Positions 14,487-22,905 of a DNA stretch of 64,000 nt are shown here, piece after piece. Position 1 is the stretch's first letter. Every line of letters begins with the position of its first letter. Source of the stretch: Falsiroseomonas sp050563525 (GTDB taxonomy: Bacteria; Pseudomonadota; Alphaproteobacteria; Acetobacterales; Acetobacteraceae). Where the stretch lies: assembly GCF_050563525.1 (NCBI RefSeq), contig NZ_JBNXUN010000001.1:744001-808000 (forward strand). Reading direction: 5' to 3'. The notes beneath the pieces are model-generated. The model did not search any database, was not told where the DNA came from, and worked only from the letters and a program-made list of their open reading frames with translations. The position numbers were made by a program, and so were the translations under genes.

Positions 14487-15617
14487 TTAACCGCGTGCGG
14501 AGATTGGCGGCACCGGGCGCTGGTCCGGGCCGACATAATGCGACAGCGGGCGGATCAGGCGGTTGTCGGCGGCCTGCTCGAAGACATGCGCGGCCCATCC
14601 GGTGATGCGGGAGCAAACGAAGATCGGCGTGAACATCGGGATGTCGAAACCCATCAGGTAGTAGGCAGGGCCTGCCGGGAAATCGAGGTTGGGGTGGATG
14701 TTCTTGCGCTCCAGCATCTGGCGCGCCAGCACGCGGCTGGTCTCCATCCAGCGGCGGTCGCCGACGACCTCCGCCATCTTCTCGGCGTATTTGGTCATCG
14801 TCGGCACGCGCGAGTCACCCGACTTGTAGACCCGGTGGCCGAAGCCCATCACCAGGGCGCGGTGGTCGAACTTGCCCTCCAGCCAGTCCACCGCCGCCTC
14901 AGGCGAGCCGACTTCCTTCAACATGTGCATCACGGCTTCGTTGGCACCGCCATGCAACGGCCCCTTCAGCGCGGCGATGCCGGCCGTGATGGCGCCGTGG
15001 ATGTCGGCACCGGTCGAGGTGACGGTACGCGCGGTGAAGGTGGAGGCGTTGAAGGTGTGCTCGGCGTAGAGGATCATCGAGACGTCGAAGGACTTGATGA
15101 CCTCGGGCTGCGGCACCTTGCCGAAGACCAGGTGGAAGAAGTTCTCGCAGAAGGGCAGGTTCGGGTCGGGCGCGATCGGCTCGCGGCCCTTCGACAGGCG
15201 GTTGGTCGCGGCGACGGCGGTGGGCAGCTTCGCCAACATGCGCATCGCCTTGCGGCGCTGTGCGGCATCGGACACGTCGGCCGCCTCCGGGTCCTCCATG
15301 CCCATGAAGGACACGGCGGTACGGATGGCGTCCATCGGGTGTGCCTCGGCCGGGAATTCCCGCAGCACGCGCAGCAGGGCCGGCGACAGGGCGCGGTTGG
15401 CACGTTCCTCCGCCTGGAACTCCCTAAGCTGCGTCGCGGTCGGGAGTTCCCCGTGCCAGAGCAGGTAGGCCACCTGCTCGAAGTCGGTCTCCTCGCACAG
15501 GTCCTGCACGGCATAGCCGCGATAGGTCAGGCTGTTGGTCTCCGGCATCACCTTGGAGACGGCGGAGACGTCGGCGTAGACCCCGACGAGGCCCTTGTAG
15601 AGGGTGGGTTCGGTCAT
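14487..15617 (-). CDS. prpC: Citrate synthase family, probably 2-methylcitrate synthase
   Basis: A 376-residue citrate synthase fold enzyme. The catalytic residues are visible in GPLHGGANEAVMHML (His), MGFGHRVYKSGDSR (His) and HPNLDFPAGPAYYLMG (Asp). It is shorter than the hexameric type II citrate synthase and lies directly downstream of prpD, with 16 bases between them. Both points favour 2-methylcitrate synthase, which joins propionyl-CoA and oxaloacetate in the cytoplasm. A genuine dual-function citrate synthase cannot be excluded. A strong hairpin follows the stop codon. Confidence 0.87.
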   Translation of the reverse strand: MTEPTLYKGLVGVYADVSAVSKVMPETNSLTYRGYAVQDLCEETDFEQVAYLLWHGELPTATQLREFQAEERANRALSPALLRVLREFPAEAHPMDAIRTAVSFMGMEDPEAADVSDAAQRRKAMRMLAKLPTAVAATNRLSKGREPIAPDPNLPFCENFFHLVFGKVPQPEVIKSFDVSMILYAEHTFNASTFTARTVTSTGADIHGAITAGIAALKGPLHGGANEAVMHMLKEVGSPEAAVDWLEGKFDHRALVMGFGHRVYKSGDSRVPTMTKYAEKMAEVVGDRRWMETSRVLARQMLERKNIHPNLDFPAGPAYYLMGFDIPMFTPIFVCSRITGWAAHVFEQAADNRLIRPLSHYVGPDQRPVPPISARG

Positions 15618-15633
15618 CTCTCGTGTCCTCCGC

Positions 15634-17175
15634 TCAGAAGATGCCCGGCTTGGCGTCCGCCAGCGTGCCCGCCGGCAGCACCACGTTCAGCCCGGCCAGT
15701 TCCTCCGCCGTCAGCTTCGGCAGGTCCTGCACCAGTTCGAGGAAGCGGTTCTGTTCCCGCGTGGTGATGATGCCCTCGGTCAGGATTCGGAACTTGTTGA
15801 TGTACTCCTCCCGCCCGAAGGGACGCGCGCCGTTCGGGTGGGCGTTGGCGACGCCCAACTCATCGACCAGCTTCGAGCCGTCCTTCATCAGGATCTCGAC
15901 GCGGCCGCCGAAGGCCAGCACCTCCGGGTCGCGGGAGTGGTACTTCGCCGTCCACTCCGGATCCTCGGTGGTCTCGATCTTGTGCCAGAGGCGGACGGTG
16001 TCGGCGCGGCCGGCGCGCTTCGGGGCGTAGCTGTCGACGTGGTGCCAGCGCCCGTCCTGCAAGGCCACGGCGAAGATGTACATGATGGAATGGTCCAGCG
16101 TCTCGCGGCTCGCCTTCGGGTCCATCTTCTGCGGGTCGTTGGCGCCGGTGCCGATCACGTAGTGCGTGTGGTGCGACGTGTGGATGACGATCTTCTCGAT
16201 CGCCTCCATGTCCTGGATCTGCTCCCGCATCCGGAAGGCGAGGTCGATCAGCGCCTGGGACTGATACTCCGCGCTGTGTTCCTTGGTGTAGCTGTCCAGG
16301 ATGGCGCGCTTGGGCTCGCCGGCCTCGGGCAGTGGCACCTCGTAGTACACTGGGTCGAAGACGGTCTTGCGGCCCTGGCTATCGGCCTGCGTGCGGCCGG
16401 ACAGGACCCAGGCGATGACGCTGTCCTCGCCTTCGTAGATCGGGCTCGGCGCACCCTCGCCGCGCATGCAGCGATCCACCGCTTCCACCGCCAGCTTGCC
16501 GGCATGGGCGGGGGCATAGGCCTTCCAGGAGCTGATCTCACCCTTGCGGGACTGGCGGAAGGACACGCTGGTGTGCAGCGCCTGCTGGATCGACTGGAAC
16601 ACCACCTCCTGCTTCAGGCCGAGCAGCGTGCCGATGCCGGCGGCGGCGGCGGGGCAGAGATGGGCGATGTGGTCCACCCGGTGCTCATGCAGGCAGATCG
16701 ACTTCACCAGGTCGATGTGCAGTTCGTAGGCCGTCGCCAGGCCGCGCACCAGGTCGCGGCCGCTGCGGCCCATCGCCTGCGCTACCGCCAGAACCGGTGG
16801 GATGTTGTCGCCGGGGTGGGAGTAGTCCGCGGCCAGGAAGGTGTCGTGCATGTCGAGTTCGCGCACCGCGGTGCCGTTCGCCCAGGCGGCCCATTCGGGG
16901 GAGACGGTCTGGCCGGACTTCACGCCGAAGACGGTGGCGCCACCGGCCTTCTTCATGTGGCCGAGCGCCATGCCGCGGGCGGAGACCACCGGGCGGCGGT
17001 TGATGGCGGCGATGGCGACGCTGGCATTGTCGATGATGCGGTTGATGATCATGCCGGCGGTGTCTTTCGGCACCGCCACCTTGTCGGTCGCGACGCCTGC
17101 CATCTTCCAGGCCAGCTGGTCCTCGCGCGCGAGCAGCGCCTTGGAAGGATGGACCTTCACGGGATGCATCTTCAT
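15634..17175 (-). CDS. prpD: 2-methylcitrate dehydratase (MmgE/PrpD family)
   Basis: A 513-residue MmgE/PrpD enzyme that dehydrates 2-methylcitrate in propionyl-CoA breakdown. Family hallmarks include DTAGMIINRIIDNASVAIAA near the N-terminus, ELDMHDTFLAADYSHPGDNI, and LDHSIMYIFAVALQDGRWHH in the C-terminal half. The ATG at 17175 has GAGGAAA upstream. It is the first gene of a two-gene unit with prpC. No prpB lyase or aconitase-type AcnD is adjacent, so the rest of the pathway must be elsewhere. A LysR gene is divergently placed and may control the pair. Confidence 0.92.
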   Translation of the reverse strand: MKMHPVKVHPSKALLAREDQLAWKMAGVATDKVAVPKDTAGMIINRIIDNASVAIAAINRRPVVSARGMALGHMKKAGGATVFGVKSGQTVSPEWAAWANGTAVRELDMHDTFLAADYSHPGDNIPPVLAVAQAMGRSGRDLVRGLATAYELHIDLVKSICLHEHRVDHIAHLCPAAAAGIGTLLGLKQEVVFQSIQQALHTSVSFRQSRKGEISSWKAYAPAHAGKLAVEAVDRCMRGEGAPSPIYEGEDSVIAWVLSGRTQADSQGRKTVFDPVYYEVPLPEAGEPKRAILDSYTKEHSAEYQSQALIDLAFRMREQIQDMEAIEKIVIHTSHHTHYVIGTGANDPQKMDPKASRETLDHSIMYIFAVALQDGRWHHVDSYAPKRAGRADTVRLWHKIETTEDPEWTAKYHSRDPEVLAFGGRVEILMKDGSKLVDELGVANAHPNGARPFGREEYINKFRILTEGIITTREQNRFLELVQDLPKLTAEELAGLNVVLPAGTLADAKPGIF

Positions 17176-17300
17176 TCGTGTTTTCCTCGAACTGCCGTGG
17201 TGAACAGGCTGGGTCTTGTGAACCCCGGTTGCGTCATCGTCCATTCCGATTGGCGTGGCAACGCGATAGGGTTTCGGTATCGCGTCACAGGCTCAACGCC

Positions 17301-18227
17301 ATGGATTTCCGTCTGGTGCGCCGGCTCGGCCACTTTCTCGCCGTGGCGGAGGAAGGGCATTTCGGTCGTGCCGCCGCGCGGCTCGGCATTTCCCAGCCCC
17401 CGCTGACGGCGCAGATCCAGGCGCTGGAGCGGGAGCTGGGCGTGAAGCTGCTGGACCGCACCGGCAAGGGCGCGCGCCCGACGCGGGAAGGTGAGGCGCT
17501 GCTGCCGCTGGCGCGGCGGCTGGCGGAGGAAGCGGCGCAGCTGGAAGCGCTGGCGCGCGAATTGCGGGCCGGTCGTCACGCGCCGGTCGCGCTGGCCTGC
17601 GTCACCTCCGCGCTGTTCGACTACCTGCCGCCACTGGTGCGCGGCCTTCAGGCGGCGCGACCTTCTTCCGCGATCGTGGTGCGGGAGATGGACACGGCGG
17701 ATGCGGTGGAGGCTCTGCGCCGTGGCGAGGTGGACCTCGCCTTGCTGCGGCTGGACCGGGACCGGCATCCGGTGCGCCTGCGCAGCCTGGGGCGGGACGT
17801 GCTGGCGGCCGCCCTGCCCGCCGCGCATCCGTTGGCGGCGGACTCCGCGCCGCTGGACCTGGCGGCGCTGGCGGACGAGCCGATGCTGGTGCTGCCGCGC
17901 GCGATCAGCCCGGCCTATTCGGATGCGATGGTCGCCGCCTGCCGCGATGCCGGCTTCGCGCCGCGGGCGGAACGCGAAGTGGGCTCGGCCATGGCGCAGC
18001 TCGGCTTCGTCGCGGCGGGGCTGGGGGTGGCGCTGGTCTCGGCCGGCATGGCGCGGCTGCGGCCGCCGGGGGTCGCGTTCCGCCCGCTGGCGGGCCCCAT
18101 CCATGCGGTCGGCGTGGCGCTGGCCTGGCATGCGGAGCGGGAGAGCGAGGCGACGCGGCTGGCGTTGGAACTGGCGGAGGCGCTGTTTCCGGCCTGCCCG
18201 GAAGACAAGGCCGCCGCGATGCGCTAA
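17301..18227 (+). CDS. LysR family transcriptional regulator
   Basis: A 308-residue LysR protein. The N-terminal winged helix-turn-helix is clear (FLAVAEEGHFGRAAARLGIS, then QPPLTAQIQALERELG). A periplasmic-binding-protein-like effector domain follows. It is divergent from prpD with about 125 bases between the start codons, the normal layout for a LysR regulator and its target. The target is therefore probably prpD-prpC, and the inducer could be a propionate-derived metabolite. Both points are inference. Confidence 0.9.
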   Translation: MDFRLVRRLGHFLAVAEEGHFGRAAARLGISQPPLTAQIQALERELGVKLLDRTGKGARPTREGEALLPLARRLAEEAAQLEALARELRAGRHAPVALACVTSALFDYLPPLVRGLQAARPSSAIVVREMDTADAVEALRRGEVDLALLRLDRDRHPVRLRSLGRDVLAAALPAAHPLAADSAPLDLAALADEPMLVLPRAISPAYSDAMVAACRDAGFAPRAEREVGSAMAQLGFVAAGLGVALVSAGMARLRPPGVAFRPLAGPIHAVGVALAWHAERESEATRLALELAEALFPACPEDKAAAMR

Positions 18228-18236
18228 GCCGCGCGC

Positions 18237-18587
18237 ATGGATCTCTCCCCCGACCAGGTCAGGGCAGCCCGCGCGGCGGGTTGCGCCTTCCTCCCCGCCA
18301 CCGACGACCAGGTGGCCCGCCTCACCATGCAGCGCCGGATCTTCCGCATCGACGGGGTTCCGCATTTGGCGCAGCGCGCCGACAGCGGCTTCTACGAGAC
18401 GCATGGCACGCTGACGCCGCTGCTCGGCGCCGCGGCCGGCGAACCGGCCGCGCCGCCGCCAGAGACCCTGCAGGAGGCGGAGGCCGCGGATGCCTCCGCA
18501 ACTCTGGCGCTGGCGGCGGAAAGCCGCGGCGGGCGCGGCGCGCAGGTGATCCGTCGTGGACGGCCGCGGGGCCCGCGCGGCGGCTGA
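18237..18587 (+). CDS. Hypothetical protein
   Basis: A 116-residue protein that I do not recognise. It starts MDLSPDQVRAARAAGCAFLP, has a compact N-terminal half with a mixed charge pattern (RLTMQRRIFRIDGVPHLAQR) and ends in a low-complexity Gly/Arg tail. The codon pattern is in keeping with the neighbours and the start lies nine bases after the LysR stop, so it is probably expressed with it. There is no signal peptide or membrane segment. Its relation to the heme genes that follow is unclear. Confidence 0.6.
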   Translation: MDLSPDQVRAARAAGCAFLPATDDQVARLTMQRRIFRIDGVPHLAQRADSGFYETHGTLTPLLGAAAGEPAAPPPETLQEAEAADASATLALAAESRGGRGAQVIRRGRPRGPRGG

Positions 18588-18647
18588 AGCCGGCTTTTCG
18601 GCGGCCTGGCCTCCCCAGGAGGTCAGTCCGTTTCGTTTTCGCGTATT

Positions 18648-18665
18648 GCGAATGACTCTCAGTTG
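18648..18665 (+). promoter_or_regulatory. Fur-box-like operator upstream of hemP
   Basis: GCGAATGACTCTCAGTTGC is an imperfect inverted repeat centred on TGA-CTC-TCA, 31 bases before the hemP ATG. It resembles the iron-responsive operators in front of hemP in other Proteobacteria. Iron repression of the whole hmu operon is the likely consequence. Irr or another regulator cannot be excluded. Confidence 0.6.
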
Positions 18666-18695
18666 CGATAGAGGTTCGGCAGGAGCATTTGCCCG

Positions 18696-18863
18696 ATGAG
18701 CCAGCACCTGACCAACCGATCCGCCGAGCCGCCCAACCCGTCACCTCTCTGCGTCCCGAGTGCCGACTTGCTGCGTGGGGCGCGCGAATTGCTGATCCTG
18801 CACCAGGGCGAGACCTATCGCCTGCGGCTGACCAGCAACGACAAGTTGATTCTGACCAAGTAG
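18696..18863 (+). CDS. hemP: Hemin uptake protein HemP
   Basis: A 55-residue protein that I translated directly. The conserved core is LLRGARELLILHQGETYRLR, followed by LTSNDKLILTK, which is the HemP signature (an RNA- or DNA-contacting regulator of the TonB heme receptor in several bacteria). AGGAG lies ten bases before the ATG. It is the first gene of the heme operon, downstream of a Fur-box-like site and 77 bases before hmuR. The match to this small family is strong at the C-terminus. Confidence 0.88.
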   Translation: MSQHLTNRSAEPPNPSPLCVPSADLLRGARELLILHQGETYRLRLTSNDKLILTK

Positions 18864-18940
18864 CCCGACCGCCTTCTTTCCCTGTCCCCGCCAAGCCAGC
18901 CGCAGCGCCAGCCAGGCCGTTCTCCACCCGGAGCACCCGC

Positions 18941-20947
18941 ATGGCTTTCGCACGACTGGCATCCTCCACCCTCAGCGCAGCGATCTTCGCGTTGGCGGCC
19001 TCACCGGCGGGGGCGCAGACGAACCCTCCCGGCGCCGTCACGGCGCTGGATGCCATCACCACCACCGCCACCCGCACCCGCGCCGTTTCCGGCGATGTCG
19101 CGGCGCCGGTCACCGTGATCGGGCGGGAGGAGATCGAGCGGCGCGACGCCCGCAGCGTGGTGGATTTGATCCGCGACATCCCCGGCGTCGAATCCTCCGG
19201 CGTGCCGCGGACCACCGCGCTGCAACCCGTGATCCGCGGGCTGGGCGACGAACGGATCGTGCTGCGCACCGATGGCGCGCGGAACAACTTCAATGCCGGC
19301 CACCGCGGCCGCACCTTCGTCGACCCGGACCTGCTGCGCCAGGTGGAGGTGCTGCGCGGGCCGGCCAGCACGTTGTATGGCTCGGGCGCGCTGGGCGGCG
19401 CGATCTCGCTGCGGACGATCGAGGTGGAGGACATCCTGCTGCCCGGCGCTTCCTTCGGCGGCACGCTCGGCGCCGGCTGGCAGAGCCAGGGCAGCGGGCC
19501 GCGCGGCAGCCTGGCGCTCGGCGCGCGGGCCGGTGATTTTTCGCTGCTGGGCGCGGTGGCGGGCTTCACCAACAACAACTTCACCGACGGGCGCGACACC
19601 ACCATTCCCTATACCGGGGACAATGCCGTGTCGCTGCTCGGCAAGCTCGGCTGGAACCCAGGCAACCATCGCTTCCAGCTCTCGGCGCTGCGCTTCCGCG
19701 ACGACCACCAAATCCCGATCTCGGCCAACACCGCGACCACCACCGGCATCACGGATCGTGACACGGTCTCGGAAAACCTGTCCTTTCGCTGGTCCTACGA
19801 GGACCCGGCGCTGCCCTTGTTCGCACCGCAACTGGTGCTCTACCGCACCCATGTGGACCTGACGGAGCAGCGGCTGACGGGGGCGCGGGTGCGCGACCGG
19901 ACGGAACTGACGACGATCGGCCTCGATGCGCAGAACACCTCCCGCTTCGGGCTCGGGCCGACGCGGCATGCGCTGACCTTCGGCACGGAGGTCTATCGGG
20001 ACGAGCAGGAGGGCCGCGCCAACGGCCTGGCGCGGGCACAGTTCCCCTCCGCCGAGCAATCCGTCACCGCCTTCTTCGTGCAGGACGAGATCAGCCTCGG
20101 CGCCTTCACCCTGACGCCGGGCGTGCGCCTGGACCGCTTCGAGCAGGAGAGCCCGGACGGCCGCAACGACCGCAGCTCCGAACGTGCCTCGCCGCGCGTT
20201 TCGCTGGCCTGGCAGGTGACGCCCTGGCTGCAGCCCTATGTCAGCTACGCCGAGGGGTTCCGGGCGCCGTCGCTAACGGAACTCTACGTCGCCGGCCAGC
20301 ACTTCCCGGGCAACACCTTCGTGCCGAACCCCAACCTGCGGCCGGAGGTGTCCCGCAACAAGGAAGCCGGCGTGAACCTGCGCTTCTCCGACGTGATGCG
20401 GGACGGCGACCGGCTGCGGGTGCGGGTCGCGGCCTTCCGCAACGACGTGGACGACTTCATCGAGCAGACCGTGCTGCGCAGCACCACCGTCTCCGCCAAC
20501 GTCGCGGAGGCGCGGATCGAGGGTGTGGAGGCGGAGGCGCAGTACGATGCGGGCCTCTGGTATGTCGGCCTCGGCGCGGCGGCACTGAAGGGCGACAATC
20601 TGGTGACGGATGAGCCGCTGGCCTCCATCCCGGCGCATCGGGTGACGCTGTCCGCCGGCTACCGCTTCCTCGACCAGGGCGTGACCGTGGGCGGGCGGAT
20701 CACGGCGGCGGCGGAACAGGACCGGGCGCCAAACCGGCCGGGCGTGGCGCAGCAGACTTCCGGCTATGGGCTGGTGGACCTGCATGCGGCCTGGACGCCG
20801 AACTTCGCGCCGAATGTCCGTCTCTCCGTCGCCGTCGACAACCTGTTCGACCATGCCTACCGGCGGTCCAACTGGAACAGCGACCCGGCGCCGCCCTTCT
20901 ACGATGTCGGCCGCAACATCCGCGGCGCGCTGCGCGTCAGTTTCTGA
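18941..20947 (+). CDS. hmuR: TonB-dependent heme/hemoglobin receptor
   Basis: A 668-residue outer-membrane receptor with a signal peptide (LSAAIFALAASPAGAQ). The plug domain holds APVTVIGREEIERRDARSVV, VIRGLGDERIVLRTDG and LRGPASTLYGSGALGGAIS. The barrel carries the heme-receptor FRAP/NPNL boxes (GFRAPSLTELY then PNPNLRPEVS), and the protein ends in a terminal phenylalanine (ALRVSF), as outer-membrane barrels do. It would bring heme into the periplasm using TonB energy; no tonB-exbBD genes are in this window. An upstream in-frame extension overlaps hemP and was rejected. Confidence 0.92.
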   Translation: MAFARLASSTLSAAIFALAASPAGAQTNPPGAVTALDAITTTATRTRAVSGDVAAPVTVIGREEIERRDARSVVDLIRDIPGVESSGVPRTTALQPVIRGLGDERIVLRTDGARNNFNAGHRGRTFVDPDLLRQVEVLRGPASTLYGSGALGGAISLRTIEVEDILLPGASFGGTLGAGWQSQGSGPRGSLALGARAGDFSLLGAVAGFTNNNFTDGRDTTIPYTGDNAVSLLGKLGWNPGNHRFQLSALRFRDDHQIPISANTATTTGITDRDTVSENLSFRWSYEDPALPLFAPQLVLYRTHVDLTEQRLTGARVRDRTELTTIGLDAQNTSRFGLGPTRHALTFGTEVYRDEQEGRANGLARAQFPSAEQSVTAFFVQDEISLGAFTLTPGVRLDRFEQESPDGRNDRSSERASPRVSLAWQVTPWLQPYVSYAEGFRAPSLTELYVAGQHFPGNTFVPNPNLRPEVSRNKEAGVNLRFSDVMRDGDRLRVRVAAFRNDVDDFIEQTVLRSTTVSANVAEARIEGVEAEAQYDAGLWYVGLGAAALKGDNLVTDEPLASIPAHRVTLSAGYRFLDQGVTVGGRITAAAEQDRAPNRPGVAQQTSGYGLVDLHAAWTPNFAPNVRLSVAVDNLFDHAYRRSNWNSDPAPPFYDVGRNIRGALRVSF

Positions 20948-20966
20948 ACCGGGGGAATCTTCCATC

Positions 20967-21995
20967 ATGCCGAGCTTGAACGAACGCCATGCGGAGCTGC
21001 TGCGGAACGGGCCGCTGCGGGCGCGCGATGCGGCGCAGCGCCTGGGCACGACGGAGGCGGCGCTGGTCGCGGCCGGCGCCACCGGCACGGCGACCGCGCT
21101 GAAGCCGGACTGGGGCACGCTGTTCGCGGCGCTGCCGCGGCTCGGGCGGATCATGGCGCTGACGCGGAACGAGAATGCGGTGCATGAGCGGCACGGCGCC
21201 TTCCAGGACGTGAGCAGCGGGCCGGGGCACATCCTCGTGCTGGGGCCGGATATCGACCTGCGGCTGTTCCCCGGGCGCTGGGCGCATGGTTATGCGCTGG
21301 GCGGTGAGCGGCCCTCGCTCCAGATCTTCGATCGCGACGGCACGGCGGTGCACAAGGTGTTCGCGACCGCGGAGACGGATCGCGACGCCTGGGACCAGGT
21401 GGTGTCGGAATTCGCCACGCCGCTCGCCGCCCTGCCGCCGATGGCGCCGCCGGAGCCGGTGGCGAAGGCCGCGGAGACGCTTGTGGATGCGACGGCGTTG
21501 CGCGGAGAATGGCAGGCGCTGCGCGACACGCACGACTTCATCACGCTGCTGCGCCGCCACAAGGCCAGCCGGCGCCAGGCCTTCCTGAACGCCGGGGAGG
21601 ATCTGGCGCTGAATCTGCCGGCGGCGGCGGGTATCGCAACGCTGCAACGCGCGGCGGAGGCCGAGGTGCCGATCATGGTCTTCGTCGGCAACCGCAGCGC
21701 CATCCAGATCCACACCGGCCCGGTATCGCGCCTGCGCGCGACGCCGGGCTGGTTCAACGTGCTGGACCCCACCTTCAACCTGCATCTGCGGGAGGCCGGC
21801 GTGGCGGAGGCCTGGCGCGTGGTGAAGCCGACGGAGGATGGCAACGTCAGCTCCATCGAGCTGATGGATGCCGAGGGGGAGGTGATTGCCATGCTGTTCG
21901 GCGCCCGCAAGCCGGGGAAGCCGGAACTGCCGGAATGGCGCGGGCTGGTGGAGTCCGTCGCCGCTTCTCCCTGGCCGGCCGAGCGCGCGGCATGA
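20967..21995 (+). CDS. hmuS: Heme-degrading/trafficking factor HmuS (ChuX/HutX family)
   Basis: A 342-residue cytoplasmic protein of the HemS/HmuS type, built of two repeated halves. The first half carries LGRIMALTRNENAVHERHG, with the conserved histidines and RNE motif. The second has VGNRSAIQIHTGPV and LDPTFNLHLREA, which is the family's C-terminal signature. It accepts heme after import and hands it on or degrades it. It lies 19 bases after hmuR and overlaps hmuT by four bases. Confidence 0.93.
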   Translation: MPSLNERHAELLRNGPLRARDAAQRLGTTEAALVAAGATGTATALKPDWGTLFAALPRLGRIMALTRNENAVHERHGAFQDVSSGPGHILVLGPDIDLRLFPGRWAHGYALGGERPSLQIFDRDGTAVHKVFATAETDRDAWDQVVSEFATPLAALPPMAPPEPVAKAAETLVDATALRGEWQALRDTHDFITLLRRHKASRRQAFLNAGEDLALNLPAAAGIATLQRAAEAEVPIMVFVGNRSAIQIHTGPVSRLRATPGWFNVLDPTFNLHLREAGVAEAWRVVKPTEDGNVSSIELMDAEGEVIAMLFGARKPGKPELPEWRGLVESVAASPWPAERAA

Positions 21996-22849
21996 TCCCA
22001 CGGCGTGCGCTGCTCGCGCTTCCGCTGGCCTCGGCGGCACACGCAGCCGCGCCGCGCCTCGTCTGCGTCGGCGGCGCGGTGACGGAGACGGTGTTCGCGC
22101 TGGGCGCCGGCGCACAGGTGGTGGCGGTGGACAGCACCAGCCGCTTCCCGGTGCCGGTGCAGCGCCTGCCGCAGATCGGCTACCTGCGGTCCCTGGCGCC
22201 AGAGGGGCTGATCTCGCTCGACCCCGACCTGCTGCTGCTATCGGACGAGGCCGGGCCGCCCCAGGCGCTGGCGGTCCTGCGGGCGGCTGGCGCGCCCCTG
22301 TCCATGGTGCCGGATGGCGCGGGCGGCGCGGCGGTGGTGCGCAAGATCGAGGCGGTGGCGCGGGCGCTCGGGCGTGATGGCGCGGCGCTGGCGGCGACGG
22401 TGGCCGAGGATTGGCGGGCGCTGGATGCGCCGGTCGCGGCGCTGCGGCCGGTCCGGGCGATCTTCGTGCTGTCGGCATCGCGCGGCGCGCCGCTGGTCTC
22501 GGGGCGGGACACCCATGCCGATGCACTGCTGCGGGCGGTGGGGGCGGAGAATTGCGTGGGGGATTTCCGCGGCTACCGGCCGCTTTCCGCGGAAGCTGCG
22601 GCGGCCCTGGCGCCGGAGGCGGTGGTGATGATGGACCATGCGCTCGCCGAGGCGGGCGGCATCGATGCGGTGCTGCGGATCACGGCGCTGGCGGTGACGC
22701 CGGCCGCGGCGGCGCGAAGGCTGGTGGCGCTGGAAGGTGGCTACATGCTCGGATTCGGGCCGCGCGCGGCGCATGCGCGGCGGGACCTTGCGGCGCTGCT
22801 GCATCCGGGCGCGAGGCTGCCGGTGCTGGCGGAGCGGGATTGGGTTTGA
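21992..22849 (+). CDS. hmuT: Heme ABC transporter periplasmic binding protein
   Basis: A 285-residue class III binding protein. It has a short signal peptide (RALLALPLASAAHAAA), then RLVCVGGAVTETVFALGAGA, the normal start of the mature fold. LPQIGYLRSLAPEGLISLDPDLLL is the expected linker region. It binds heme in the periplasm and delivers it to HmuUV. The start overlaps the hmuS stop (ATGA). Its own stop overlaps a possible TTG start of hmuU. The C-terminal ending is immediately followed by a dispersed repeat. Confidence 0.92.
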   Translation: MIPRRALLALPLASAAHAAAPRLVCVGGAVTETVFALGAGAQVVAVDSTSRFPVPVQRLPQIGYLRSLAPEGLISLDPDLLLLSDEAGPPQALAVLRAAGAPLSMVPDGAGGAAVVRKIEAVARALGRDGAALAATVAEDWRALDAPVAALRPVRAIFVLSASRGAPLVSGRDTHADALLRAVGAENCVGDFRGYRPLSAEAAAALAPEAVVMMDHALAEAGGIDAVLRITALAVTPAAAARRLVALEGGYMLGFGPRAAHARRDLAALLHPGARLPVLAERDWV

Positions 22850-22861
22850 CGACGCGGGTGG

Positions 22862-22902
22862 CCCCCCTCACCCAACCCTCGCCTCCCTCTGTGGAGAGAG
22901 GG
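22862..22902. repeat. Dispersed palindromic repeat, copy 2, inside the hmuT-hmuU junction
   Basis: CCCCCCTCACCCAACCCTCG matches the start of copy 1, and CCCTCT/AGAGGG (22885-22890 and 22897-22902) form a short stem. The right arm supplies GGAGAGAGGG just before the preferred TTG start of hmuU, so the repeat may provide the ribosome binding site. In the longer reading it is translated as LTQPSPPSVERG. Confidence 0.75.
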
Positions 22903-22905
22903 CCT

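Noticed and set aside
14487..15617. Calling the citrate synthase family gene gltA.
   Set aside because: Adjacency to prpD and the short length favour methylcitrate synthase, although dual activity is not excluded.
13932..15767. A 611-residue plus-strand open frame over the intergenic region and prpC.
   Set aside because: It is antisense to prpC with its catalytic motifs, and the His/Arg/Asp-rich product shows no family features.
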